From positions 1 through 51,398 of the forward strand of contig NZ_LJHU01000015.1 of assembly GCF_001295975.1 (NCBI RefSeq): a DNA stretch of 51,398 nt, given 5' to 3'. The position numbers were made by a program, and so were the translations under genes. Positions 10,189 through 18,561 of the stretch are shown here, piece after piece (the stretch's first letter is position 1; each line of letters begins with the position of its first letter). The DNA comes from Brevundimonas sp. AAP58. GTDB taxonomy: Bacteria; Pseudomonadota; Alphaproteobacteria; Caulobacterales; Caulobacteraceae. The notes under the pieces are model-generated. The model had not been told where the DNA came from, ran no database searches, and saw nothing but the letters and a program-made list of their open reading frames with translations.

Positions 10189-10500
10189 TCAGCCGTAGAC
10201 GACCGGGATCATGGCCACCTGCCGGCTGGTCCGGCCGCGCGCATACTCCTCGCGGCGAACCGAGGGGAGCAACGACTGGAGCTCGGCGCGCAGCGAGGCG
10301 GCGCACTGGGCGGCCTCACGATGCGAGCCGCCCTGGCAGGCGGTGCGAACCGCGCGGTTGACGCGTCGGTCGAATTGCTGGGCACCGGCGGCGCTGGCGA
10401 GATCGAGGTCACCATAGGCGACGCGGATGTCCTCGGCCGAGGCTGAGCTGGCGGCGATCAGGGCCACGGCGAGGGTCGTGGCGGCGGCGAAGGCTTTCAT
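10189..10500 (-). CDS. UrcA family protein, copy 1
   Basis: This 103-residue exported protein has a signal peptide ending in SSASA. The mature part has the UrcA pattern: IRVAYGDLDLASAAGAQQFD, then RRVNRAVRTAC, a second Cys in AAQCAASLRAEL, and an Arg-rich stretch around EEYARGR. The two cysteines probably form a disulfide in the periplasm. It is paralogous to the gene at 10665. The family is common in Caulobacterales and sphingomonads but has no established function. The start at 10500 gives the signal peptide MKAFAAATTLAVALIA. The longer frame upstream lacks it. Confidence 0.88.
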   Translation of the reverse strand: MKAFAAATTLAVALIAASSASAEDIRVAYGDLDLASAAGAQQFDRRVNRAVRTACQGGSHREAAQCAASLRAELQSLLPSVRREEYARGRTSRQVAMIPVVYG

Positions 10501-10664
10501 GGCGGTCTTCCTGAGGTCTGGCGTCGCTCTTGGCGGCGACGGACAGGGACTAGCCCCGCTCCGTCGCCGCACGATGAGCGCGCGAGGGCCAAACTGCGAC
10601 GCTGGGTGAATTCGAAGCCAGAAAGTGAATGATCGGCAACGAACCCCAAGGCTCGCAGCGAGGC

Positions 10665-10970
10665 TCAGCCGTAGACCACCGGAACAGCGGCGAGGATGCG
10701 GCCGCCGCGGGCGCGGGCGTATTCGTCGCGGCGAACGCCGGGCAGAAGGCGCATGGCTTCAGCGCGGAAGCGGGCGCGGCATTGATGATCGGCCAGCGGC
10801 GCGCCGGTGCGGCAGGCGCGACGGGCGACAGCGTTGACGCGGGCGTCAAAGGCGTCAGCACCGGAAACCGAACCGAGGTCCAGGTCGCCGAACGCGATGC
10901 GATAGTCCTGAGCGGAGGCGGCGCCGGCCGACAGGGCCAGGGCGGCGAAGGCGAGGGCGAGGGTCTTCAT
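10665..10970 (-). CDS. UrcA family protein, copy 2
   Basis: This 101-residue exported protein is a paralogue of the gene at 10189. It has a signal peptide (MKTLALAFAALALSAGAASA) and the conserved core YRIAFGDLDLGSVSGADAFD. It has two cysteines (RRACRTG and DHQCRARF) and a similar end (RRDEYARARGG, then VPVVYG; copy 1 ends IPVVYG). The two copies lie in the same orientation with 164 bp between them, which points to tandem duplication. The function is unknown. The intergenic regions hold no clear terminator or promoter that I can name. Confidence 0.88.
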   Translation of the reverse strand: MKTLALAFAALALSAGAASAQDYRIAFGDLDLGSVSGADAFDARVNAVARRACRTGAPLADHQCRARFRAEAMRLLPGVRRDEYARARGGRILAAVPVVYG

Positions 10971-11145
10971 GGCGGAAGGTCCTTGGCTGTCGTCGCGGGG
11001 AGGCGACGCGGGGCCGTATGACCGCGTTCGGTGACAGCGAAGGTCGAGTTCCGTGACCGCCCGGTGAAGCCTTCCCTAAATCTTGTTCATGGTCGTCACG
11101 GTGTGCGCAAACGGCTGTTGTGACGCATGATCCGTGCGCGGTGTC

Positions 11146-13851
11146 TCAACCGCTGTTCCTCAATCCCGCCGCGACGCCGTTGATGGACAGGAGGATGCCC
11201 TCCCGCACTCGAGGATCATCGTCGCCCGCGCGACGGCGCCGGATCAGCTCGATCTGCACATGGTTGAGCGGCTCGACATAGGGCATGCGCAGTCGGATCA
11301 GGCGATCGAGCTCCGGCTGGCCGCCCAGAAGCGCGGCTTGGCCGGTAATCGCCAGCACGGCGGCGTGGGTGCGGTCCCACTCGGCCTGAAGCGCGCCAAA
11401 GACACGCGCGGCCAGGGCCTGGTCCGGAACCAGAGTGGCGTAGCGGCGGGCGATGGTCATGTCGGCCTTGGCCATGATCATCTCCATGTTCTGGACCAGC
11501 GTCCGGAAGAAGGGCCAGTCCGTCGCCATAGCGCGCAACTCCTCGATATCCGCGCCCTCGCAGGCCGAGCCGAAGCCGAACCAGCCGGGCAGCATGACCC
11601 GGCTCTGGGACCAGCTGAGCACCCAGGGAATGGCGCGCAGATCCTCGATGGCGGTCGAGGCGGTGCGGGATGTCGGGCGCGAACCGATCTTGAGCTCGGC
11701 GATCTCATTGATCGGCGTGGCCGCCCGGAAGTAGTCGACGAAGCCCGGCGTCTCATAGACGAGAGCGCGATAGGCGGCCATCGAGGCGCGCGACAGGGCA
11801 GCCGCGGTCTGCCCGTGGCGGTCCGACATCCGCTCGTCCGGCGGAGGGGTCAGGGAGGCGATCAGGGTGCCGGCGGTCAAGGCGTCCAGATTGCGCCGCG
11901 CCACGTCGGGTTCGCCATACTTGTTGGCGATGACCTCGCCCTGTTCGGTGATGCGGATGCGACCGGCCACGGTTCCGGTCGGCTGTGACAGGACGCCGGC
12001 GAAGCTGGAGCCACCGCCGCGTCCCACGGCCCCGCCTCGTCCGTGAAACAGCTGCAGCCGCAGGCCCAGGGCCTCGGTCACCGACAGCAGACCGCGCGAG
12101 GCCTCGTGCAGTTCCCACGTCGAGGTCAGGTAGGACCCGTCCTTGTTGCTGTCGGAGTAGCCGATCATGACCTCCTGCACGCCGCGCGCCCGGGCGACGG
12201 CAAGGGCCGACGGCTCTTTCAGCAGACGCTCCAGGGTGGGCTTGGCGGCCCTTAGGTCGTCGATGGTTTCGAACAGGGGGGCGGCCTGGATCGGGCAGGC
12301 GGCGGGGTCTTCCGGACGATAAAGGCCGACCTCCTTCAGCAGCAGATAGACCTCCAGCAGGTCAGACGCCGCGTCGGTCTTGGACACGATGTGGGTGCGG
12401 ATGGCGTCGGGTCCGAACCGGGCAAGGGCCTCGGCGGCCGCCTGAAGGATGGCGCGCTCCTTCAGCGTCTCGGACGCATAGTCAGCATAGGAACTGAAGA
12501 GCGGGCGGGGCGAGCGGAGTTCGGCGGCGAGCAGCGCCAGCCGCGCTTCCTCGTCGAGGGCGGCGTAGTCGTCGCAAACCCCGGCCACGCGCAGCAGGTC
12601 GGCGACCACCCGGGCATGCACGTCGGCGTTCTGGCGCAGGTCCAGCGTCGCCATGTGAAAGCCGAACACATCGACCGTGGCGATCAGGCGAGCGAGGCCA
12701 TCGTCGGCGAACACAGCACCGTGGCTGGCGACCAGGCTTTCATGAAGCACCGTCAGCTCCGCGCGGAACTCGAACGGTCCGGCATAGGCGGGAGCCGCGA
12801 AGGGCGCCGGTCGAGGCGCGGGCTGGCCGGTCAGGACCAGATGGGTGGCCGACAGCCGAGCGTAGATCTGGCTGAGCGCACGGCGATAGGGCTCGTCGGC
12901 GCGGTGGGGCGACAGGTCTCCAGAAGCGTCCGAGAGAGCCTTCAGCGCCGGACTGATGCGGGCGAGCGAGCCGGACAGGCTGAGCTCGGCGCCGAGCGCG
13001 TTCACGGCCTCCAGATAGTGACGCATCACGGCCTTGGCGGGCGTGGCGAAGGCGGCCCGCAGGGCGTCGGCGTCGACGTTGGGGTTGCCGTCGCGGTCGC
13101 CTCCGACCCAGGCGCCGATGCGGACGAAGGGCTTCAGGTCCGGGGCGTTCAGGCGGCGGCGCCAGTCGATCAGCTGCTCTGGCGCGACCTTGAGGAAGAC
13201 GCGCTCCAGGAAGGAGACGACGGTGTCGATCTCGTCCTGAACCACCAGGCCGGTGGTGCGCACCAGCCGCGTGGCCCACAGGATGACGGCCTGACGGCGC
13301 AGCCCGTCGGTCATGACCTCCGGGCGGCAGGCCAGGTCGTCGCGGTCGCAGGCGTCGAGCAGGTCGGACACGGCGGCGATGCGGTCGATGACGCTCTTCC
13401 TGCGCACTTCCGACGGGTGGGCGGTGAGGACCGGCGAAATCAGGGCGTCTGACAGCAGGGCGCGGGCGTCCTCCAACGAACGCCCTGCGGCTTGCAGACG
13501 GGCCAGCGCCCCCTCCGGCGTATCGGCCCGCGCCCCCTCGGCCGCCTGGGCCTGGGCCCGGCGCTTGCCGGCCCGGTCCTCGGCGACGTTGGCCAGAAGC
13601 GAGAAGACCGCGAAGCCGTGGGCGAGGCCCACCGCCTCGTCCAGCGACAGCTCGCTCAGCAGCCGTTCCAGCTCCGCCGAGCCCTTGGCCCCGGGGTGGC
13701 GGTGGTAGGCGACCGAGGCGACGCGCACGGCCTCGATCCTGTCGTAGAGCGCCTGTCCGCCCTCGTCGCGGATGACCTCACCCAACAAGCCGCCGAGCAG
13801 CCGCACCTCCTCTCGCAGGCGGTCGTCGGCGGCGGGGACTGTGCTCGGCAT
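11146..13851 (-). CDS. ppc: Phosphoenolpyruvate carboxylase
   Basis: This enzyme carboxylates phosphoenolpyruvate to oxaloacetate and refills the TCA cycle. The 901-residue protein has the family motifs: TAHPSEVRRKSV with the catalytic His, GGDRDGNPNV, GYSDSNKDGSY, and FHGRGGAVGRGGG with the mobile-loop region. The C-terminus ends in GVAAGLRNSG, where most family members end in NTG. The frame is open 63 codons further upstream, but the start at 13851 (MPSTVPAADDRLREEVRLLG) matches the usual N-terminus. The gene is divergent from ffh across a 299-bp region. Confidence 0.97.
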   Translation of the reverse strand: MPSTVPAADDRLREEVRLLGGLLGEVIRDEGGQALYDRIEAVRVASVAYHRHPGAKGSAELERLLSELSLDEAVGLAHGFAVFSLLANVAEDRAGKRRAQAQAAEGARADTPEGALARLQAAGRSLEDARALLSDALISPVLTAHPSEVRRKSVIDRIAAVSDLLDACDRDDLACRPEVMTDGLRRQAVILWATRLVRTTGLVVQDEIDTVVSFLERVFLKVAPEQLIDWRRRLNAPDLKPFVRIGAWVGGDRDGNPNVDADALRAAFATPAKAVMRHYLEAVNALGAELSLSGSLARISPALKALSDASGDLSPHRADEPYRRALSQIYARLSATHLVLTGQPAPRPAPFAAPAYAGPFEFRAELTVLHESLVASHGAVFADDGLARLIATVDVFGFHMATLDLRQNADVHARVVADLLRVAGVCDDYAALDEEARLALLAAELRSPRPLFSSYADYASETLKERAILQAAAEALARFGPDAIRTHIVSKTDAASDLLEVYLLLKEVGLYRPEDPAACPIQAAPLFETIDDLRAAKPTLERLLKEPSALAVARARGVQEVMIGYSDSNKDGSYLTSTWELHEASRGLLSVTEALGLRLQLFHGRGGAVGRGGGSSFAGVLSQPTGTVAGRIRITEQGEVIANKYGEPDVARRNLDALTAGTLIASLTPPPDERMSDRHGQTAAALSRASMAAYRALVYETPGFVDYFRAATPINEIAELKIGSRPTSRTASTAIEDLRAIPWVLSWSQSRVMLPGWFGFGSACEGADIEELRAMATDWPFFRTLVQNMEMIMAKADMTIARRYATLVPDQALAARVFGALQAEWDRTHAAVLAITGQAALLGGQPELDRLIRLRMPYVEPLNHVQIELIRRRRAGDDDPRVREGILLSINGVAAGLRNSG

Positions 13852-14044
13852 GGCGATCTCGCTCAGCGGGGAGGCTGGAACGGTGAACGTATCAACGCTT
13901 ATCCGCCCGGTCCCGGATAATCCGGAGGACTGAAACCCGATGTGCGATCGGCCTCGGAGGCCCCAGAGTCGACAAGCCGGAGCTTTTCGAGCATAAGCCG
14001 CCGCTTCCGGCGCAAGTGAACCTCGCGCCTCCACCGTCACGACC

Positions 14045-14118
14045 CCCGCCCTTCATCGAAGGGAGCCACGGGACGAGGGCGGAGAGGAACCCCCGTCGAC
14101 GTCGTACGTCCACGGGGG
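14045..14118 (+). promoter_or_regulatory. Structured leader upstream of ffh
   Basis: Between the divergent ppc and ffh genes the plus strand holds a cluster of hairpins. CCCTTC (14049-14054) pairs with GAAGGG (14058-14063). The overlapping CCGCCC (14046-14051) can instead pair with GGGCGG (14077-14082), so these two folds exclude each other. A third hairpin follows: CCCCCGT (14090-14096) with ACGGGGG (14112-14118), plus an inner ACGT/ACGT pair. TTTT occurs at 14128-14131, about 20 bases before the ffh start. This could be an attenuator or a structured ffh leader. Rfam has a family described upstream of ffh genes, but I cannot check whether this matches it. Confidence 0.4.
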
Positions 14119-14150
14119 CTGAGGTCGTTTTGCGCCCTGACGAGGTGTGA

Positions 14151-15689
14151 ATGTTCGAGGCTCTGAACGAGCGGCTGACAGGCGTCTTCGACCGGATCAC
14201 CGGGCGCGGCGCCCTGTCCGAAAAAGATGTGGCCGAGGCGATGCGCGAGGTGCGCGTGGCCCTGCTGGAGGCCGACGTCGCCTTACCCGTCGTCAAGGAC
14301 TTCGTCGCCTTCGCCACCGAGCGTGCCACCGGCGAAGAGGTCATCCGCTCGGTCAAGCCCGCCGACCAGGTCATCAAGATCGTCTACGACGGCCTGATCG
14401 AGATGCTGGGCGGCGAGGAGCCGGTTCCGCTCAACACCAACGCCACACCGCCCGCCGTCGTTCTGATGGCCGGCCTGCAAGGCTCGGGCAAGACGACCAC
14501 GTCGGCCAAGCTGGCGCTGCGCCTGACCAAGTTCGATCGCAAGAAGGTCATGATGGCCTCGCTGGACACGCGGCGTCCGGCGGCGATGGAACAGCTGGCC
14601 CAGCTGGGCAAGCAGATCGAGGTCGCGACCCTGCCGATCGTCCAGGGCGAGAGCGCGGTCCAGATCACCCGGCGCGCGCTGCAGTCGGCCAAGCTTCAGG
14701 GTTTCGATGTCCTGATCCTGGACACCGCCGGTCGGATCACGCTGGACGAGGCGCTGATGAACGAGGTGGCCGAGGTCGCCGCCATCGCCAAGCCGGTCGA
14801 GACGCTTCTGGTCGCCGACAGCCTGACCGGTCAGGACGCGGTGCGCACCGCTGCTGCCTTCCATGAGCGGCTCCCGCTGACGGGCCTCGTTCTGACCCGC
14901 GCCGACGGCGACGGGCGCGGCGGGGCCATGCTGTCAATGCGGGCCACGACCGGCCTGCCGATCAAATATCTGGGCGCGGGCGAGAAGGTCGATGCGCTGG
15001 ACGTGTTCGACGCGCGGCGCGTGGCGGGCCGCATCCTGGGCCAGGGCGACATCGTGGCCCTGGTCGAGAAGGCCGCGACCGAGCTGGATCAGGCCAAGGC
15101 CGAGGCCATGGCCAGGAAGCTGGCCAAGGGTCAGTTCGACCTGAACGACCTGGCCGCTCAGCTGCAGCAGATGAAGAAGATGGGCGGGCTTCAGGGCATC
15201 ATGGGCCTGATGCCGGGCGTGGCCAAGATGAAGGCCCAGATGGCCGACGCCAACATCGACGACCGCATGATCGCCCGCCAGGAGGCCATCATCAGCTCCA
15301 TGACCAAGGCCGAGCGCAAGAAGCCGGACCTGCTGAACGCGAGCCGCAAGAAGCGCATCGCGGCGGGCGCCGGCGTCGAGGTTCAGGAGATCAACCGCCT
15401 GCTCAAGCAGCACCGCCAGATGGCCGACATGGTCAAGTCGCTGTCGCGCGGCGGGCGCGGCAATCTGCAGAAGATGGCCGCCATGATGGGCGGCATGGGC
15501 ATGGGCGGCATGCCTGGAATGGGCGGCGGCCCCGACATCAATCGCCTGAAGGCGCTGGGCGGCGGGCGCATACCCGAGCCGAGCCCCGAAGAGATGAAAG
15601 CCCTCCAGGACCGGCTCTCCGGCCTGGGCGGCGGACTACCGCCGGGAGGCCTGCCCGGCCTGCCGGGCCTCCCCAAGAAGCCGAACTGA
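14151..15689 (+). CDS. ffh: Signal recognition particle protein Ffh (SRP54)
   Basis: This GTPase binds 4.5S RNA and signal sequences and brings ribosomes to FtsY at the membrane. The 512-residue protein has the N domain, then the G domain with GLQGSGKTTTSAKLA, DTAGR and a TRADGDGRGG motif, then the Met-rich M domain. The C-terminal tail is rich in Gly and Met (MMGGMGMGGMPGMGGG). The plus-strand order ffh, rpsP, rimM is the usual alphaproteobacterial arrangement. Confidence 0.97.
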   Translation: MFEALNERLTGVFDRITGRGALSEKDVAEAMREVRVALLEADVALPVVKDFVAFATERATGEEVIRSVKPADQVIKIVYDGLIEMLGGEEPVPLNTNATPPAVVLMAGLQGSGKTTTSAKLALRLTKFDRKKVMMASLDTRRPAAMEQLAQLGKQIEVATLPIVQGESAVQITRRALQSAKLQGFDVLILDTAGRITLDEALMNEVAEVAAIAKPVETLLVADSLTGQDAVRTAAAFHERLPLTGLVLTRADGDGRGGAMLSMRATTGLPIKYLGAGEKVDALDVFDARRVAGRILGQGDIVALVEKAATELDQAKAEAMARKLAKGQFDLNDLAAQLQQMKKMGGLQGIMGLMPGVAKMKAQMADANIDDRMIARQEAIISSMTKAERKKPDLLNASRKKRIAAGAGVEVQEINRLLKQHRQMADMVKSLSRGGRGNLQKMAAMMGGMGMGGMPGMGGGPDINRLKALGGGRIPEPSPEEMKALQDRLSGLGGGLPPGGLPGLPGLPKKPN

Positions 15690-15710
15690 CCTCGTTAGAA
15701 AGAGACTGAA

Positions 15711-16280
15711 ATGCTGAAGATTCGTCTGGCCCGCGGCGGCGCCAAGAAGCGCCCCTACTACTACATCGTCATCGCCGACAGCCACTCGCCGCGCGACGGC
15801 AAGTTCCTGGAGCGGGTGGGCACCTACAACCCCATGCTGCCGAAGGACGGCCCGACCCCGCGCGTCAGCCTGAAGGCCGACCGCATCGCCGAATGGCTGA
15901 CCAAGGGCGCCCAGCCGACCGACCGCGTCGCCCGCTTCCTGAGCCAGGACGAGACCCTGTCGGCCAAGGTCAAGTGGACCCAGGGCAACAACCCCAAGAA
16001 GGGCGAGCCGGGCAAGAAGGCCCAGGAGCGTCTGGCCGAGCGCGCCCAGCGTGAAGCCGACCGCGCCGAGGCCGAGGCCCAGGCCAAGATCGAGGCCGCC
16101 GAAGCCGCCGCCCGCGCCAAGGAAGAGGCCGCTGCTGCCGCCGCTGCCGCTGCCGCCGCTCCGGCCGAGGAAGCCCCGGCTGAAGAGGCCGCTCCGGAAG
16201 CCGCTGCCGAGGAGGCTCCGGCCGCCGAAGCCGCCGCTGAAGAGGCGCCCGCCGCCGAGGAAGAGAAGACCGAGGCGTAA
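15711..16280 (+). CDS. rpsP: 30S ribosomal protein S16 with long Ala/Glu-rich tail
   Basis: S16 is a small-subunit assembly protein. Residues 1 to about 85 are the standard fold ([20 protein letters not shown], then [17 protein letters not shown] and [16 protein letters not shown]). The rest of the 189 residues form an extension: a charged, probably coiled-coil helix (about residues 105-145) and then an Ala/Glu/Pro-rich low-complexity tail of about 45 residues. Bacterial S16 is usually 80-100 residues; alphaproteobacterial versions are often longer. The gene starts 21 bp after ffh, so the two are probably one transcript. Confidence 0.96.
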   Translation: MLKIRLARGGAKKRPYYYIVIADSHSPRDGKFLERVGTYNPMLPKDGPTPRVSLKADRIAEWLTKGAQPTDRVARFLSQDETLSAKVKWTQGNNPKKGEPGKKAQERLAERAQREADRAEAEAQAKIEAAEAAARAKEEAAAAAAAAAAAPAEEAPAEEAAPEAAAEEAPAAEAAAEEAPAAEEEKTEA

Positions 16281-16293
16281 CCGTCTCATTTTT

Positions 16294-16423
16294 TCCGCTC
16301 ATCCCCGCGAAAGCGGGGACCCAGTGCTTTGGCCGATGGACGTTCATTGGAGCGGACAATGGCGATCCCATTCGCCGTGCCTCGCTTAAGGACTGGGTCC
16401 CCGCTTTCGCGGGGATGAGCGGA
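16294..16423. repeat. Short palindrome-ended element between rpsP and rimM
   Basis: The outer ends (16294-16325 and 16392-16423) are perfect 32-bp inverted repeats. Each contains the hairpin CCCCGC-GAAA-GCGGGG followed by ACCCAG facing inward. The 66-bp middle carries no gene. It shares GCTTTGG, CGATG, CCGTGCC and AAGG with the copy at 25660. The element begins 14 bp after the rpsP stop and ends 7 bp before the rimM start; its last bases supply GCGGAG, the likely rimM ribosome site. As RNA the two ends could form one long stem. Confidence 0.9.
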
Positions 16424-16430
16424 GTTTTTT

Positions 16431-16967
16431 ATGTCCACCTCTTCATCGAACCAGAAACTCATCCTCGTCGCCCACGTCGCCGGTGCCTTCGGCGTGAAGG
16501 GCGAGGTGCGGATCACGACCTATACGGCCGACCCGCGCGCGCTGATGGACTATGGCCCCTTGCTGCGCGCCGATGGATCGCACGGCCTGACCCTGACGGC
16601 GGCTCGGCCGACCAAGGACGGGCTGGTCGCCAGAGCCAGGGAGATCGCCACCAAGGAGGAGGCCGACGCCCTGCGCGGTCTCAAACTCCACGTCCCCCGA
16701 GACCGGCTGCCAGAGCCGGAGGAAGACGAATTCTATCTGACCGACCTGATCGGATTGGAGGCGCGCGAGCCCTCGGGCACCGCGCTCGGCAAGGTCAAGG
16801 CGGTCCAGAACTTCGGCGCCGACGACATGCTGGAGATCGCACCGGCCGAGGGCGGTCCGACCTGGTACCTCCCCTTCACCCGGGACGCCGTGCCCGAACT
16901 GCACATCGCCGACGGCTGGCTGATGGCCGTGCGCCCGGCCGAGGTCGGCGAGCGCGAGCCGGACTAG
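16431..16967 (+). CDS. rimM: Ribosome maturation factor RimM
   Basis: RimM binds ribosomal protein S19 and helps to process 16S rRNA in the 30S head. The 178-residue protein has an N-terminal barrel beginning LILVAHVAGAFGVKGEVRI and the C-terminal PRC-barrel part with FYLTDLIGLEA and WYLPFTRDAVPEL. The gene follows rpsP as usual, but a palindromic element is inserted between them. The expected trmD and rplS genes do not follow. The TAG stop overlaps the stop of the opposite gene in a shared CTAG. Confidence 0.95.
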   Translation: MSTSSSNQKLILVAHVAGAFGVKGEVRITTYTADPRALMDYGPLLRADGSHGLTLTAARPTKDGLVARAREIATKEEADALRGLKLHVPRDRLPEPEEDEFYLTDLIGLEAREPSGTALGKVKAVQNFGADDMLEIAPAEGGPTWYLPFTRDAVPELHIADGWLMAVRPAEVGEREPD

Positions 16968-17137
16968 CCGTCCACGACCTCGGCGTCTCCGACGTGCTTC
17001 TTGATCGACTCGATCGCCCGCTTGGCCCCGGATTTGTCGGAATAGCCCTCGGTCGAGAAGATGATTTCCGAGTTGTATTTGAAGCGGACCCGGAACTCTC
17101 CGGCCTTGTCCTGGTAGATTTCAAACTTGTGGGCCAT
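16964..17137 (-). CDS. DUF1508 (YegP-like) small protein
   Basis: This is a 57-residue protein. It begins MAHKFEIYQDKAGEFRVRFK and continues with NSEIIFSTEGYSDKSGAKRA and IESIKKHV. This is the single DUF1508 repeat (the YegP fold, a small beta-sheet plus helix); E. coli YegP has two such repeats. The function is unknown. The start codon at 17137 is preceded by CAGGGAGA. The stop overlaps that of rimM by four bases (CTAG), in convergent orientation. Confidence 0.85.
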   Translation of the reverse strand: MAHKFEIYQDKAGEFRVRFKYNSEIIFSTEGYSDKSGAKRAIESIKKHVGDAEVVDG

Positions 17138-17276
17138 GCGGCGTCTCCCTGCTGAAGGGCCGATATGGCCAAGCCGGATGGTCGCCGGTCAACCCGTCCC
17201 GTGTCGTGTAACGGACACTTGCGCGTGAGCGAAGGACCCCCACATGAAGCCCTAACCGCAACAGAGACTGTATCTT

Positions 17277-17981
17277 ATGGCCGACCTCAGCGCCTTTCCG
17301 ATCACCAACCAGTATCCGACCAAGGACCCGTCGGTTCTGCAGCTCTATTCCAATCCCACGCCGAACGGGGTGAAGGTCGCCATCGCGCTGGAGGAGCTGG
17401 GCCTGCCGTACGAGGCGCATTTCGTCGACATCATGCAGAACCAGACCTGGACGGCCGACTATCTGTCGCTGAACCCGAACGGCAAGATCCCGGCGATCCT
17501 CGATCCCGATGGTCCGGGCGGCAAGCCTTTCGCCCTGTGGGAGTCCGGGGCCATTCTGGTCTACCTCGCCGACAAGGCGGGCAAGCTGATCCCGGCCGAT
17601 CCGGCGGGGCGCTACGAGACCCTGCAGTGGGTGTTCTGGCAGATGGCGGCGCTGGGGCCGATGACGGGCCAGCTCGGCTTCTTCCACAAGTTCGCGGGCA
17701 AGGAGATCGAGGACAAGCGTCCGCGCGACCGCTTCGCCACCGAGGTCAAGCGGCTGCTGGGCGTGCTGGAAGGCCGCCTGGCGGACCGCCCCTTCATCAT
17801 GGGTGACGACTTCACCATCGCCGATATCGCCCTGATCGGCTGGGTCCGCGCCATCCCCGCCTTCTACGCGGCGGGCGAACTGGTCGACTGGGGGTCGCTG
17901 AAGGTCGTGCCCGAGTGGGTCGCACGCTGCGAGGCGCGACCGGCCGTGGCGCGCGGTCTGACGATCCCGGCCAAGTCTTAA
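17277..17981 (+). CDS. Glutathione S-transferase (YfcG/Ure2p-like)
   Basis: This 234-residue protein has an N-terminal thioredoxin-like domain with LYSNPTPNGVKVAIALEELG, the active-site region of nu/Ure2p-like transferases. LNPNGKIPAIL holds the cis-proline, and ALWESGAILVYLAD is the glutathione-binding Glu-Ser motif. The C-terminal helical domain has FIMGDDFTIADIALIGW with the structural N-capping box. It probably uses glutathione for peroxide or disulfide reduction. The 3' end overlaps the next gene on the other strand by four bases. Confidence 0.93.
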   Translation: MADLSAFPITNQYPTKDPSVLQLYSNPTPNGVKVAIALEELGLPYEAHFVDIMQNQTWTADYLSLNPNGKIPAILDPDGPGGKPFALWESGAILVYLADKAGKLIPADPAGRYETLQWVFWQMAALGPMTGQLGFFHKFAGKEIEDKRPRDRFATEVKRLLGVLEGRLADRPFIMGDDFTIADIALIGWVRAIPAFYAAGELVDWGSLKVVPEWVARCEARPAVARGLTIPAKS

Positions 17982-18517
17982 GGGGCGATTGGGGCGCGCC
18001 AGCACTCAGACAGGCGCGTTTCGGCGAGGATTACCGCTTCTGCGATGAGACCATCTGTGGCGGTCAATCGCATGGTCGCTGTGGTGTTTCCGGGTTGGAT
18101 CGCGGGTCCCTCTATGGTGAAACCTCGACCATCGACGGGCGGCGGTTCCGCTGGTATTGGCTCCCCTCCTCGAGGAGGCGCCCCATATAGAGGGCCACTG
18201 TCAAATCCTGGTGCTTCGAGTCGGTTGAATGCGTCCAGCACGGTCAGGATCGCAGGGCAGGTGTCGCTGTCTGCGCGCTCGATGTCGAAGGCAAGGTCAA
18301 AGGACGGTCCTCGATACCGCGTCGCTGAAAATTCGGTTCGGAAGGCCCTTGCACCAGGACCGTCAACCGGACGAACGGCCTTATGGAACTCTATCGTCCA
18401 GGCACCCTGGGCATCGGAGGACGAAACGCTCAGAACTCTGACAGCCGAAACATCCGCGGCGTCACCACCACCGGCGGCGAAAGCCTCAAGCGCAGCGATG
18501 AATGATGTCAGCCACAT
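17978..18517 (-). CDS. Hypothetical protein, paralogue of the 18562 gene
   Basis: This 179-residue protein is not recognised. Its C-terminal half aligns with that of the gene at 18562: DTCPAIL matches RSCPAMR, and GLIAEAVILAETRLSECW matches GLIAEFGLAATANLAGCW. Both therefore keep two cysteines and a Cys-Trp near the end. The N-terminus (MWLTSFIAALEAFAAGGG) is hydrophobic but lacks the basic start of a signal peptide; a stop codon upstream rules out a longer form from the same frame. GC is lower than in the neighbours. It is the last gene of a three-gene minus-strand unit with the JAMM-like pseudogene. Confidence 0.6.
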   Translation of the reverse strand: MWLTSFIAALEAFAAGGGDAADVSAVRVLSVSSSDAQGAWTIEFHKAVRPVDGPGARAFRTEFSATRYRGPSFDLAFDIERADSDTCPAILTVLDAFNRLEAPGFDSGPLYGAPPRGGEPIPAEPPPVDGRGFTIEGPAIQPGNTTATMRLTATDGLIAEAVILAETRLSECWRAPIAP

Positions 18518-18561
18518 GTCATTCCGTTCCGCGCCTGTCGGGTGCTTTCCATGTCAGCCGC

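Noticed and set aside
12391..13452. A long open frame antisense to ppc
   Set aside because: Same reason: composition driven by GC3 codons on the other strand and no recognisable motif, while ppc is intact on the minus strand.
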